Of a DNA stretch of 64,000 nucleotides, positions 1 to 13,435 are shown piece after piece. Source of the stretch: Bromus sterilis (Eukaryota; Streptophyta; Magnoliopsida; Poales; Poaceae); the NCBI GenBank assembly GCA_950022295.1, contig OX465599.1, forward strand, positions 1,550,001-1,614,000. The letters are read 5' to 3'. Both the position numbers and the translations under genes were made by a program. Numbering within the stretch: position 1 is the first letter of the stretch; each line of letters opens with the position of its first letter. The notes under the pieces were generated by a model. It had not been told where the DNA came from, ran no database searches, and was given only the letters and a program-made list of their open reading frames with translations.

Positions 1-3000
1 AAACGGTGATTAATAGCCCATGAAACAGGCCAAAATCTTCCAAAACTGCGAGTGTTGATGACCGGCACGTAAATGCACCCTGGGTTCCTCAATGCTGGAA
101 ATCACTCCGAGGACCCAAAACGGTGATTAATAGCCCATGAAACAGGCCAGAATCGGCCAAAACTGCGAGTGTTGATGACCGGCACGTAAATGCACCCTTG
201 GGTTCGTCAATTGTGGAAATCACTCCAGGGACCCAAAACGGTGATTAATAGCCAATGATACAGGCCGGAATCGGCCAAAACTGCGAGTGTTGATGACCGG
301 GACGTAAATGCACCCTTGGGTTCGTCAATTGTGGAAATCACTCCAGAGACCCAAAACGGTGATTAATAGCCCATGAAACAGGCCAAAATCTTCCAAAACT
401 GCGAGTGTTGATGACCGGCACGTAAATGCACCCTTGGGTTCGTCAATTGTGGAAATCACTCCAGGGACCCAAAACGGTGATTAATAGCCCATGAAACAGA
501 CCAGAATCGACCAAAACTGCGAGTGTTGATGACCGGCACGTAAATGCACCCTTGGGTTCGTCAATTGTGGAAATCACTCCAGGGACCCAAAACGGTGATT
601 AATAGCCAATGATACAGGCCGGAATCGGCCAAAACTGCGAGTGTTGATGACCGGCACGTAAATGCACCCTGGGGTTCGTCAATTGTGGAAATCACTCCAG
701 GGACCCAAAACGGTGATTAATAGCCCATGAAACAGGCCAGAATCGACCAAAACTGCGAGTGTTGATGACCGGCACGTAAATGCACCCTTGGGTTCGTCAA
801 TTGTGGAAATCACTCCAGGGACCCAAAACGGTGATTAATAGCCAATGATACAGGCCGGAATCGGCCAAAACTGCGAGTGTTGATGACCGGCACGTAAATG
901 CACCCTGGGGTTCGTCAATTGTGGAAATCACTCCAGGGACCCAAAACGGTGATTAATAGCCCATGAAACAGGCCAAAATCTGCCAAAACTGCGAGTGTTG
1001 ATGACCGGCACGTAAATGCACCCTTGGGTTCGTCAATTGTGGAAATCACTCCAGGGACCCAAAACGGTGATTAATAGCCAATGATACAGACCGGAATCGG
1101 CCAAAACTGCGAGTGTTGATGACCGGGACGTAAATGCACCCTTGGGTTCGTCAATTGTGGAAATCACTCCAAAGACCCAAAACGGTGATTAATAGCCCAT
1201 GAAACAGGCCAAAATCTTCCAAAACTGCGAGTGTTGATGACCGGCACGTAAATGCACCCTGGGTTCCTCAATGCTGGAAATCACTCCGAGGACCCAAAAC
1301 GGTGATTAATAGCCCATGAAACAGGCCAGAATCGGCCAAAACTGCGAGTGTTGATGACCGGCACGTAAATGCACCCTTGGGTTCGTCAATTGTGGAAATC
1401 ACTCCAGGGACCCAAAACGGTGATTAATAGCCAATGATACAGGCCGGAATCGGCCAAAACTGCGAGTGTTGATGACCGGGACGTAAATGCACCCTTGGGT
1501 TCGTCAATTGTGGAAATCACTCCAGAGACCCAAAACGGTGATTAATAGCCCATGAAACAGGCCAAAATCTTCCAAAACTGCGAGTGTTGATGACCGGCAC
1601 GTAAATGCACCCTTGGGTTCGTCAATTGTGGAAATCACTCCAGGGACCCAAAACGGTGATTAATAGCCCATGAAACAGGCCAGAATCGACCAAAACTGCG
1701 AGTGTTGATGACCGGCACGTAAATGCACCCTTGGGTTCGTCAATTGTGGAAATCACTCCAGGGACCCAAAACGGTGATTAATAGCCAATGATACAGGCCG
1801 GAATCGGCCAAAACTGCGAGTGTTGATGACCGGCACGTAAATGCACCCTGGGGTTCGTCAATTGTGGAAATCACTCCAGGGACCCAAAACGGTGATTAAT
1901 AGCCCATGAAACAGGCCAGAATCGACCAAAACTGCGAGTGTTGATGACCGGCACGTAAATGCACCCTTGGGTTCGTCAATTGTGGAAATCACTCCAGGGA
2001 CCCAAAACGGTGATTAATAGCCAATGATACAGGCCGGAATCGGCCAAAACTGCGAGTGTTGATGACCGGCACGTAAATGCACCCTGGGGTTCGTCAATTG
2101 TGGAAATCACTCCAGGGACCCAAAACGGTGATTAATAGCCCATGAAACAGGCCAAAATCTGCCAAAACTGCGAGTGTTGATGACCGGCACGTAAATGCAC
2201 CCTTGGGTTCGTCAATTGTGGAAATCACTCCAGGGACCCAAAACGGTGATTAATAGCCAATGATACAGACCGGAATCGGCCAAAACTGCGAGTGTTGATG
2301 ACCGGGACGTAAATGCACCCTTGGGTTCGTCAATTGTGGAAATCACTCCAAAGACCCAAAACGGTGATTAATAGCCCATGAAACAGGCCAAAATCTTCCA
2401 AAACTGCGAGTGTTGATGACCGGCACGTAAATGCACCCTGGGTTCCTCAATGCTGGAAATCACTCCGAGGACCCAAAACGGTGATTAATAGCCCATGAAA
2501 CAGGCCAGAATCGGCCAAAACTGCGAGTGTTGATGACCGGCACGTAAATGCACCCTTGGGTTCGTCAATTGTGGAAATCACTCCAGGGACCCAAAACGGT
2601 GATTAATAGCCAATGATACAGGCCGGAATCGGCCAAAACTGCGAGTGTTGATGACCGGGACGTAAATGCACCCTTGGGTTCGTCAATTGTGGAAATCACT
2701 CCAGAGACCCAAAACGGTGATTAATAGCCCATGAAACAGGCCAAAATCTTCCAAAACTGCGAGTGTTGATGACCGGCACGTAAATGCACCCTTGGGTTCG
2801 TCAATTGTGGAAATCACTCCAGGGACCCAAAACGGTGATTAATAGCCCATGAAACAGGCCAGAATCGACCAAAACTGCGAGTGTTGATGACCGGCACGTA
2901 AATGCACCCTTGGGTTCGTCAATTGTGGAAATCACTCCAGGGACCCAAAACGGTGATTAATAGCCAATGATACAGGCCGGAATCGGCCAAAACTGCGAGT

Positions 3001-4716
3001 GTTGATGACCGGCACGTAAATGCACCCTGGGGTTCGTCAATTGTGGAAATCACTCCAGGGACCCAAAACGGTGATTAATAGCCCATGAAACAGGCCAGAA
3101 TCGACCAAAACTGCGAGTGTTGATGACCGGCACGTAAATGCACCCTTGGGTTCGTCAATTGTGGAAATCACTCCAGGGACCCAAAACGGTGATTAATAGC
3201 CAATGATACAGGCCGGAATCGGCCAAAACTGCGAGTGTTGATGACCGGCACGTAAATGCACCCTGGGGTTCGTCAATTGTGGAAATCACTCCAGGGACCC
3301 AAAACGGTGATTAATAGCCCATGAAACAGGCCAAAATCTGCCAAAACTGCGAGTGTTGATGACCGGCACGTAAATGCACCCTTGGGTTCGTCAATTGTGG
3401 AAATCACTCCAGGGACCCAAAACGGTGATTAATAGCCAATGATACAGACCGGAATCGGCCAAAACTGCGAGTGTTGATGACCGGGACGTAAATGCACCCT
3501 TGGGTTCGTCAATTGTGGAAATCACTCCAAAGACCCAAAACGGTGATTAATAGCCCATGAAACAGGCCAAAATCTTCCAAAACTGCGAGTGTTGATGACC
3601 GGCACGTAAATGCACCCTGGGTTCCTCAATGCTGGAAATCACTCCGAGGACCCAAAACGGTGATTAATAGCCCATGAAACAGGCCAGAATCGGCCAAAAC
3701 TGCGAGTGTTGATGACCGGCACGTAAATGCACCCTTGGGTTCGTCAATTGTGGAAATCACTCCAGGGACCCAAAACGGTGATTAATAGCCAATGATACAG
3801 GCCGGAATCGGCCAAAACTGCGAGTGTTGATGACCGGGACGTAAATGCACCCTTGGGTTCGTCAATTGTGGAAATCACTCCAGAGACCCAAAACGGTGAT
3901 TAATAGCCCATGAAACAGGCCAAAATCTTCCAAAACTGCGAGTGTTGATGACCGGCACGTAAATGCACCCTTGGGTTCGTCAATTGTGGAAATCACTCCA
4001 GGGACCCAAAACGGTGATTAATAGCCCATGAAACAGGCCAGAATCGACCAAAACTGCGAGTGTTGATGACCGGCACGTAAATGCACCCTTGGGTTCGTCA
4101 ATTGTGGAAATCACTCCAGGGACCCAAAACGGTGATTAATAGCCAATGATACAGGCCGGAATCGGCCAAAACTGCGAGTGTTGATGACCGGCACGTAAAT
4201 GCACCCTGGGGTTCGTCAATTGTGGAAATCACTCCAGGGACCCAAAACGGTGATTAATAGCCCATGAAACAGGCCAGAATCGACCAAAACTGCGAGTGTT
4301 GATGACCGGCACGTAAATGCACCCTTGGGTTCGTCAATTGTGGAAATCACTCCAGGGACCCAAAACGGTGATTAATAGCCAATGATACAGGCCGGAATCG
4401 GCCAAAACTGCGAGTGTTGATGACCGGCACGTAAATGCACCCTGGGGTTCGTCAATTGTGGAAATCACTCCAGGGACCCAAAACGGTGATTAATAGCCCA
4501 TGAAACAGGCCAAAATCTGCCAAAACTGCGAGTGTTGATGACCGGCACGTAAATGCACCCTTGGGTTCGTCAATTGTGGAAATCACTCCAGGGACCCAAA
4601 ACGGTGATTAATAGCCAATGATACAGACCGGAATCGGCCAAAACTGCGAGTGTTGATGACCGGGACGTAAATGCACCCTTGGGTTCGTCAATTGTGGAAA
4701 TCACTCCAAAGACCCA
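1..4716. repeat. 10-monomer HOR (1,179 bp), four tandem copies
   Basis: Monomers follow the order a-b-c-d-e-f-e-f-g-h, that is nine 118-mers plus one 117-mer, giving 1,179 bp. The units start at 1, 1180, 2359 and 3538. By eye the copies are nearly identical. The one difference I found is in the first e monomer of copy 1, where CAGGCC reads CAGACC (G to A at base 500). Within a unit, monomers differ from each other at several diagnostic positions, so between-unit similarity far exceeds within-unit similarity, which defines a higher-order repeat. Each unit starts with the only 117-bp monomer (a: GTTCCTCAATGCTGG, tail GAGG) and ends with the AAAG tail of h. The inner e-f-e-f stretch is a local 236-bp dimer doubling. 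The HOR probably continues to the left of the window, since base 1 is already a perfect unit start. Confidence 0.95.
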
Positions 4717-6719
4717 AAACGGTGATTAATAGCCCATGAAACAGGCCAAAATCTTCCAAAACTGCGAGTGTTGATGACCGGCACGTAAATGCACCCTGGG
4801 TTCCTCAATGCTGGAAATCACTCCGAGGACCCAAAACGGTGATTAATAGCCCATGAAACAGGCCAAAATCGGCCAAAACTGCGAGTGTTGATGACCGGCA
4901 CGTAAATGCACCCTTGGGTTCGTCAATTGTGGAAATCACTCCAGGGACCCAAAACGGTGATTAATAGCCAATGATACAGGCCGGAATCGGCCAAAACTGC
5001 GAGTGTTGATGACCGGGACGTAAATGCACCCTTGGGTTCGTCAATTGTGGAAATCACTCCAGAGACCCAAAACGGTGATTAATAGCCCATGAAACAGGCC
5101 AAAATCTTCCAAAACTGCGAGTGTTGATGACCGGCACGTAAATGCACCCTTGGGTTCGTCAATTGTGGAAATCACTCCAGGGACCCAAAACGGTGATTAA
5201 TAGCCCATGAAACAGGCCAGAATCGACCAAAACTGCGAGTGTTGATGACCGGCACGTAAATGCACCCTTGGGTTCGTCAATTGTGGAAATCACTCCAGGG
5301 ACCCAAAACGGTGATTAATAGCCAATGATACAGGCCGGAATCGGCCAAAACTGCGAGTGTTGATGACCGGCACGTAAATGCACCCTGGGGTTCGTCAATT
5401 GTGGAAATCACTCCAGGGACCCAAAACGGTGATTAATAGCCCATGAAACAGGCCAGAATCGGCCAAAACTGCGAGTGTTGATGACAGGCACGTAAATGCA
5501 CCCTTGGGTTCGTCAATGGTGGAAATCACTCCGAGGATCCAAAACGGTGATTAATAGCCAATGATACAGGCCGGAATCGGCCAAAACTGCGAGTGTTGAT
5601 GACCGACACGTAATTGCACCCTGGGGTTCGTCAATTGTGGAAATCACTCCAGGGACCCAAAACGGTGATTAATAGCCCATGAAACAGGCCAAAATCTGCC
5701 AAAACTGCGAGTGTTGATGACCGGCACGTAAATGCACCCTGGGTTCCTCAATGGTGGAAATCACTCCGGGGACCCAAAACGGTGATTAATAGCCCATGAA
5801 ACAGGCCAGAATCGGCCAAAACTGCGAGTGTTGATGACAGGCACGTAAATGCACCCTTGGGTTCGTCAATGGTGGAAATCACTACGAGGATCCAAAACGG
5901 TGATTAATAGCCCATGAAACAGGCCAGAATCGACCAAAACTGCGAGTGTGGATGACTGGAACGTAAATGCACCCTTGGGTTCGTCAATTGTGGAAATCAC
6001 TCCAGGGACCCAAAACGGTGATTAATAGCCCATGAAACAGGCCAAAATCTTCCAAAACTGCGAGTGTTGATGACCGGCACGTAAATGCACCCTTGGGTTC
6101 GTCAATTGTGGAAATCACTCCAGGGACCCAAAACGGTGATTAATAGCCAATGATACAGGCCGGAATCGGCCAAAATTGCGAGTGTTGATGACCGGCACGT
6201 AAATGCACCCTTGGGTTCGTCAATTGTGGAAATCACTCCAGGGACCCAAAACGGTGATTAATAGCCCATGAAACAGGCCAAAATCTGCCAAAACTGCGAG
6301 TGTTGATGACCAGCACGTAAATGCACCCTGGGTTCCTCAATGGTGGAAATCACTCCGGGGACCCAAAACGGTGATTAATAGCCCATGAAACAGGCCAGAA
6401 TCGGCCAAAACTGCGAGTGTTGATGACCGGCACGTAAATGCACCCTTGGGTTCGTCAATTGTGGAAATCACTCCAGGGACCCAAAACGGTGATTAATAGC
6501 CAATGATACAGGCCGGAATCGGCCAAAACTGCGAGTGTTGATGACCGGCACGTAAATGCACCCTTGGGTTCGTCAATTGTGGAAATCACTCCAGGGACCC
6601 AAAACGGTGATTAATAGCCAATGATACAGGCCGGAATCGGCCAAAACTGCGAGTGTTGATGACCGACACGTAATTGCACCCTGGGGTTCGTCAATTGTGG
6701 AAATCACTCCAAAGACCCA
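4717..6719. repeat. 17-monomer unit with rare variants, copy 1
   Basis: This 2,003-bp unit has the order a-b'-c-d-e-f-i-j-k-l-m-d-n-o-b-p-j'. Its first six monomers resemble the 10-mer HOR, but b' carries AAAATCGGCC. It then switches at 5424 to a set of monomers seen almost nowhere else. These are i and l with GATGACAGG and a GGATCC end, j with CGACACGTAATTG, m with GTGGATGACTGGAACG, n with AAAATTGCG, and o with GACCAGCACG. Three 117-mers (a, k, o) account for the length. The last monomer, j', has the 5' part of j and the AAAG tail of h, so the unit rejoins an a-type start in the same phase as the 10-mer. It looks like an older, more diverged segment embedded in the array. Confidence 0.93.
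5424..6012. repeat. Rare-variant monomer block i-j-k-l-m (first occurrence)
   Basis: These five consecutive monomers are the most diverged in the left domain. The i monomer (5424) and l monomer (5777) have GATGACAGG and end in GGATCC, which creates BamHI-type hexamers at 5535-5540 and 5888-5893. The l monomer also has CACTACG where others have CACTCC(A/G). The m monomer (5895) has GTGGATGACTGGAACG. The same block recurs at 7427-8015 and 43146-43734, so the six GGATCC sites in the window (5535, 5888, 7538, 7891, 43257, 43610) act as internal landmarks in an otherwise uniform array. Confidence 0.9.
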
Positions 6720-8840
6720 AAACGGTGATTAATAGCCCATGAAACAGGCCAAAATCTTCCAAAACTGCGAGTGTTGATGACCGGCACGTAAATGCACCCT
6801 GGGTTCCTCAATGCTGGAAATCACTCCGAGGACCCAAAACGGTGATTAATAGCCCATGAAACAGGCCAAAATCGGCCAAAACTGCGAGTGTTGATGACCG
6901 GCACGTAAATGCACCCTTGGGTTCGTCAATTGTGGAAATCACTCCAGGGACCCAAAACGGTGATTAATAGCCAATGATACAGGCCGGAATCGGCCAAAAC
7001 TGCGAGTGTTGATGACCGGGACGTAAATGCACCCTTGGGTTCGTCAATTGTGGAAATCACTCCAGAGACCCAAAACGGTGATTAATAGCCCATGAAACAG
7101 GCCAAAATCTTCCAAAACTGCGAGTGTTGATGACCGGCACGTAAATGCACCCTTGGGTTCGTCAATTGTGGAAATCACTCCAGGGACCCAAAACGGTGAT
7201 TAATAGCCCATGAAACAGGCCAGAATCGACCAAAACTGCGAGTGTTGATGACCGGCACGTAAATGCACCCTTGGGTTCGTCAATTGTGGAAATCACTCCA
7301 GGGACCCAAAACGGTGATTAATAGCCAATGATACAGGCCGGAATCGGCCAAAACTGCGAGTGTTGATGACCGGCACGTAAATGCACCCTAGGGTTCGTCA
7401 ATTGTGGAAATCACTCCAGGGACCCAAAACGGTGATTAATAGCCCATGAAACAGGCCAGAATCGGCCAAAACTGCGAGTGTTGATGACAGGCACGTAAAT
7501 GCACCCTTGGGTTCGTCAATGGTGGAAATCACTCCGAGGATCCACAACGGTGATTAATAGCCAATGATACAGGCCGGAATCGGCCAAAACTGCGAGTGTT
7601 GATGACCGACACGTAATTGCACCCTGGGGTTCGTCAATTGTGGAAATCACTCCAGGGACCCAAAACGGTGATTAATAGCCCATGAAACAGGCCAAAATCT
7701 GCCAAAACTGCGAGTGTTGATGACCGGCACGTAAATGCACCCTGGGTTCCTCAATGGTGGAAATCACTCCGGGGACCCAAAACGGTGATTAATAGCCCAT
7801 GAAACAGGCCAGAATCGGCCAAAACTGCGAGTGTTGATGACAGGCACGTAAATGCACCCTTGGGTTCGTCAATGGTGGAAATCACTACGAGGATCCAAAA
7901 CGGTGATTAATAGCCCATGAAACAGGCCAGAATCGACCAAAACTGCGAGTGTGGATGACTGGAACGTAAATGCACCCTTGGGTTCGTCAATTGTGGAAAT
8001 CACTCCAGGGACCCAAAACGGTGATTAATAGCCCATGAAACAGGCCAAAATCTTCCAAAACTGCGAGTGTTGATGACCGGCACGTAAATGCACCCTTGGG
8101 TTCGTCAATTGTGGAAATCACTCCAGGGACCCAAAACGGTGATTAATAGCCAATGATACAGGCCGGAATCGGCCAAAATTGCGAGTGTTGATGACCGGCA
8201 CGTAAATGCACCCTTGGGTTCGTCAATTGTGGAAATCACTCCAGGGACCCAAAACGGTGATTAATAGCCCATGAAACAGGCCAAAATCTGCCAAAACTGC
8301 GAGTGTTGATGACCAGCACGTAAATGCACCCTGGGTTCCTCAATGGTGGAAATCACTCCGGGGACCCAAAACGGTGATTAATAGCCCATGAAACAGGCCA
8401 GAATCGGCCAAAACTGCGAGTGTTGATGACCGGCACGTAAATGCACCCTTGGGTTCGTCAATTGTGGAAATCACTCCAGGGACCCAAAACGGTGATTAAT
8501 AGCCAATGATACAGGCCGGAATCGGCCAAAACTGCGAGTGTTGATGACCGGCACGTAAATGCACCCTTGGGTTCGTCAATTGTGGAAATCACTCCAGGGA
8601 CCCAAAACGGTGATTAATAGCCCATGAAACAGGCCAGAATCGGCCAAAACTGCGAGTGTTGATGACCGGCACGTAAATGCACCCTTGGGTTCGTCAATTG
8701 TGGAAATCACTCCAGGGACCCAAAACGGTGATTAATAGCCAATGATACAGGCCGGAATCGGCCAAAACTGCGAGTGTTGATGACCGACACGTAATTGCAC
8801 CCTGGGGTTCGTCAATTGTGGAAATCACTCCAAAGACCCA
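6720..8840. repeat. 18-monomer unit with rare variants, copy 2
   Basis: This is the tandem second copy of the rare-variant unit, 2,121 bp: a-b'-c-d-e-f'-i-j-k-l-m-d-n-o-b-p-b-j'. It differs from the copy at 4717 by one extra b monomer (8605-8722), by hinge A instead of G in the sixth monomer (f' at 7309), and by CCACAACGG instead of CCAAAACGG after the i monomer near 7545. The shared private changes (ACTACGAGGATCC in l, GTGGATGACTGG in m) show that the two copies come from one duplication event, followed by a one-monomer gain or loss. Confidence 0.93.
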
Positions 8841-9901
8841 AAACGGTGATTAATAGCCCATGAAACAGGCCAAAATCTTCCAAAACTGCGAGTGTTGATG
8901 ACCGGCACGTAAATGCACCCTGGGTTCCTCAATGCTGGAAATCACTCCGAGGACCCAAAACGGTGATTAATAGCCCATGAAACAGGCCAGAATCGGCCAA
9001 AACTGCGAGTGTTGATGACCGGCACGTAAATGCACCCTTGGGTTCGTCAATTGTGGAAATCACTCCAGGGACCCAAAACGGTGATTAATAGCCAATGATA
9101 CAGGCCGGAATCGGCCAAAACTGCGAGTGTTGATGACCGGGACGTAAATGCACCCTTGGGTTCGTCAATTGTGGAAATCACTCCAGAGACCCAAAACGGT
9201 GATTAATAGCCCATGAAACAGGCCAAAATCTTCCAAAACTGCGAGTGTTGATGACCGGCACGTAAATGCACCCTTGGGTTCGTCAATTGTGGAAATCACT
9301 CCAGGGACCCAAAACGGTGATTAATAGCCCATGAAACAGGCCAGAATCGACCAAAACTGCGAGTGTTGATGACCGGGACGTAAATGCACCCTTGGGTTCG
9401 TCAATTGTGGAAATCACTCCAGAGACCCAAAACGGTGATTAATAGCCAATGATACAGGCCGGAATCGGCCAAAACTGCGAGTGTTGATGACCGGCACGTA
9501 AATGCACCCTGGGGTTCGTCAATTGTGGAAATCACTCCAGGGACCCAAAACGGTGATTAATAGCCCATGAAACAGGCCAGAATCGACCAAAACTGCGAGT
9601 GTTGATGACCGGCACGTAAATGCACCCTTGGGTTCGTCAATTGTGGAAATCACTCCAGGGACCCAAAACGGTGATTAATAGCCAATGATACAGGCCGGAA
9701 TCGGCCAAAACTGCGAGTGTTGATGACCGGCACGTAAATGCACCCTGGGGTTCGTCAATTGTGGAAATCACTCCAGGGACCCAAAACGGTGATTAATAGC
9801 CAATGATACAGACCGGAATCGGCCAAAACTGCGAGTGTTGATGACCGGGACGTAAATGCACCCTTGGGTTCGTCAATTGTGGAAATCACTCCAAAGACCC
9901 A
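8841..9901. repeat. 9-monomer derivative of the 10-mer HOR
   Basis: The order is a-b-c-d-e''-f-e-f-h, so the g monomer of the 10-mer is missing. The fifth monomer (e'', about 9312-9429) is chimeric: its 5' part (AGAATCGACC) is that of e, while its 3' part (GGGACG and tail AGAG) is that of c. The unit begins directly after the rare-variant copy 2 and keeps the a-start/h-end phase. Confidence 0.9.
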
Positions 9902-12900
9902 AAACGGTGATTAATAGCCCATGAAACAGGCCAAAATCTTCCAAAACTGCGAGTGTTGATGACCGGCACGTAAATGCACCCTGGGTTCCTCAATGCTGGA
10001 AATCACTCCGAGGACCCAAAACGGTGATTAATAGCCCATGAAACAGGCCAGAATCGGCCAAAACTGCGAGTGTTGATGACCGGCACGTAAATGCACCCTT
10101 GGGTTCGTCAATTGTGGAAATCACTCCAGGGACCCAAAACGGTGATTAATAGCCAATGATACAGGCCGGAATCGGCCAAAACTGCGAGTGTTGATGACCG
10201 GGACGTAAATGCACCCTTGGGTTCGTCAATTGTGGAAATCACTCCAGGGACCCAAAACGGTGATTAATAGCCAATGATACAGACCGGAATCGGCCAAAAC
10301 TGCGAGTGTTGATGACCGGGACGTAAATGCACCCTTGGGTTCGTCAATTGTGGAAATCACTCCAAAGACCCAAAACGGTGATTAATAGCCCATGAAACAG
10401 GCCAAAATCTTCCAAAACTGCGAGTGTTGATGACCGGCACGTAAATGCACCCTGGGTTCCTCAATGCTGGAAATCACTCCGAGGACCCAAAACGGTGATT
10501 AATAGCCCATGAAACAGGCCAGAATCGACCAAAACTGCGAGTGTTGATGACCGGCACGTAAATGCACCCTTGGGTTCGTCAATTGTGGAAATCACTCCAG
10601 GGACCCAAAACGGTGATTAATAGCCAATGATACAGGCCGGAATCGGCCAAAACTGCGAGTGTTGATGACCGGCACGTAAATGCACCCTGGGGTTCGTCAA
10701 TTGTGGAAATCACTCCAGGGACCCAAAACGGTGATTAATAGCCCATGAAACAGGCCAGAATCGACCAAAACTGCGAGTGTTGATGACCGGCACGTAAATG
10801 CACCCTTGGGTTCGTCAATTGTGGAAATCACTCCAGGGACCCAAAACGGTGATTAATAGCCAATGATACAGGCCGGAATCGGCCAAAACTGCGAGTGTTG
10901 ATGACCGGCACGTAAATGCACCCTGGGGTTCGTCAATTGTGGAAATCACTCCAGGGACCCAAAACGGTGATTAATAGCCAATGATACAGACCGGAATCGG
11001 CCAAAACTGCGAGTGTTGATGACCGGGACGTAAATGCACCCTTGGGTTCGTCAATTGTGGAAATCACTCCAAAGACCCAAAACGGTGATTAATAGCCCAT
11101 GAAACAGGCCAAAATCTTCCAAAACTGCGAGTGTTGATGACCGGCACGTAAATGCACCCTGGGTTCCTCAATGCTGGAAATCACTCCGAGGACCCAAAAC
11201 GGTGATTAATAGCCCATGAAACAGGCCAGAATCGGCCAAAACTGCGAGTGTTGATGACCGGCACGTAAATGCACCCTTGGGTTCGTCAATTGTGGAAATC
11301 ACTCCAGGGACCCAAAACGGTGATTAATAGCCAATGATACAGGCCGGAATCGGCCAAAACTGCGAGTGTTGATGACCGGGACGTAAATGCACCCTGGGGT
11401 TCGTCAATTGTGGAAATCACTCCAGGGACCCAAAACGGTGATTAATAGCCCATGAAACAGGCCAGAATCGACCAAAACTGCGAGTGTTGATGACCGGCAC
11501 GTAAATGCACCCTTGGGTTCGTCAATTGTGGAAATCACTCCAGGGACCCAAAACGGTGATTAATAGCCAATGATACAGGCCGGAATCGGCCAAAACTGCG
11601 AGTGTTGATGACCGGCACGTAAATGCACCCTGGGGTTCGTCAATTGTGGAAATCACTCCAGGGACCCAAAACGGTGATTAATAGCCAATGATACAGACCG
11701 GAATCGGCCAAAACTGCGAGTGTTGATGACCGGGACGTAAATGCACCCTTGGGTTCGTCAATTGTGGAAATCACTCCAAAGACCCAAAACGGTGATTAAT
11801 AGCCCATGAAACAGGCCAAAATCTTCCAAAACTGCGAGTGTTGATGACCGGCACGTAAATGCACCCTGGGTTCCTCAATGCTGGAAATCACTCCGAGGAC
11901 CCAAAACGGTGATTAATAGCCCATGAAACAGGCCAGAATCGGCCAAAACTGCGAGTGTTGATGACCGGCACGTAAATGCACCCTTGGGTTCGTCAATTGT
12001 GGAAATCACTCCAGGGACCCAAAACGGTGATTAATAGCCAATGATACAGGCCGGAATCGGCCAAAACTGCGAGTGTTGATGACCGGGACGTAAATGCACC
12101 CTTGGGTTCGTCAATTGTGGAAATCACTCCAGGGACCCAAAACGGTGATTAATAGCCAATGATACAGACCGGAATCGGCCAAAACTGCGAGTGTTGATGA
12201 CCGGGACGTAAATGCACCCTTGGGTTCGTCAATTGTGGAAATCACTCCAAAGACCCAAAACGGTGATTAATAGCCCATGAAACAGGCCAAAATCTTCCAA
12301 AACTGCGAGTGTTGATGACCGGCACGTAAATGCACCCTGGGTTCCTCAATGCTGGAAATCACTCCGAGGACCCAAAACGGTGATTAATAGCCCATGAAAC
12401 AGGCCAGAATCGACCAAAACTGCGAGTGTTGATGACCGGCACGTAAATGCACCCTTGGGTTCGTCAATTGTGGAAATCACTCCAGGGACCCAAAACGGTG
12501 ATTAATAGCCAATGATACAGGCCGGAATCGGCCAAAACTGCGAGTGTTGATGACCGGCACGTAAATGCACCCTGGGGTTCGTCAATTGTGGAAATCACTC
12601 CAGGGACCCAAAACGGTGATTAATAGCCCATGAAACAGGCCAGAATCGACCAAAACTGCGAGTGTTGATGACCGGCACGTAAATGCACCCTTGGGTTCGT
12701 CAATTGTGGAAATCACTCCAGGGACCCAAAACGGTGATTAATAGCCAATGATACAGGCCGGAATCGGCCAAAACTGCGAGTGTTGATGACCGGCACGTAA
12801 ATGCACCCTGGGGTTCGTCAATTGTGGAAATCACTCCAGGGACCCAAAACGGTGATTAATAGCCAATGATACAGACCGGAATCGGCCAAAACTGCGAGTG

Positions 12901-13435
12901 TTGATGACCGGGACGTAAATGCACCCTTGGGTTCGTCAATTGTGGAAATCACTCCAAAGACCCAAAACGGTGATTAATAGCCCATGAAACAGGCCAAAAT
13001 CTTCCAAAACTGCGAGTGTTGATGACCGGCACGTAAATGCACCCTGGGTTCCTCAATGCTGGAAATCACTCCGAGGACCCAAAACGGTGATTAATAGCCC
13101 ATGAAACAGGCCAGAATCGGCCAAAACTGCGAGTGTTGATGACCGGCACGTAAATGCACCCTTGGGTTCGTCAATTGTGGAAATCACTCCAGGGACCCAA
13201 AACGGTGATTAATAGCCAATGATACAGGCCGGAATCGGCCAAAACTGCGAGTGTTGATGACCGGGACGTAAATGCACCCTTGGGTTCGTCAATTGTGGAA
13301 ATCACTCCAGGGACCCAAAACGGTGATTAATAGCCAATGATACAGACCGGAATCGGCCAAAACTGCGAGTGTTGATGACCGGGACGTAAATGCACCCTTG
13401 GGTTCGTCAATTGTGGAAATCACTCCAAAGACCCA
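9902..13435. repeat. Alternating 4-mer and 6-mer HOR derivatives
   Basis: Shortened forms of the 10-mer alternate here. a-b-c*-h (471 bp) starts at 9902, 11787 and 12965. a-e-f-e-f-h (707 bp) starts at 10373 and 12258. a-b-c^-e-f-h (707 bp) starts at 11080. c* is c with an AGGG tail. c^ has the 5' part and GGGACG of c but the hinge G and AGGG tail of f. The 1,178-bp pair 9902-11079 recurs at 11787-12964, an offset of 1,885 bp, so the shortened units themselves form a compound repeat. All junctions preserve monomer phase, as expected for unequal crossing-over between misaligned monomers. Confidence 0.9.

Noticed and set aside
5535..5540. GGATCC sites as borders of a cloned or inserted element
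   Set aside because: The sites come from single-base variants of the normal GGACCC tail (C to T), and the sequence on both sides is ordinary in-phase satellite, so there is no insertion.
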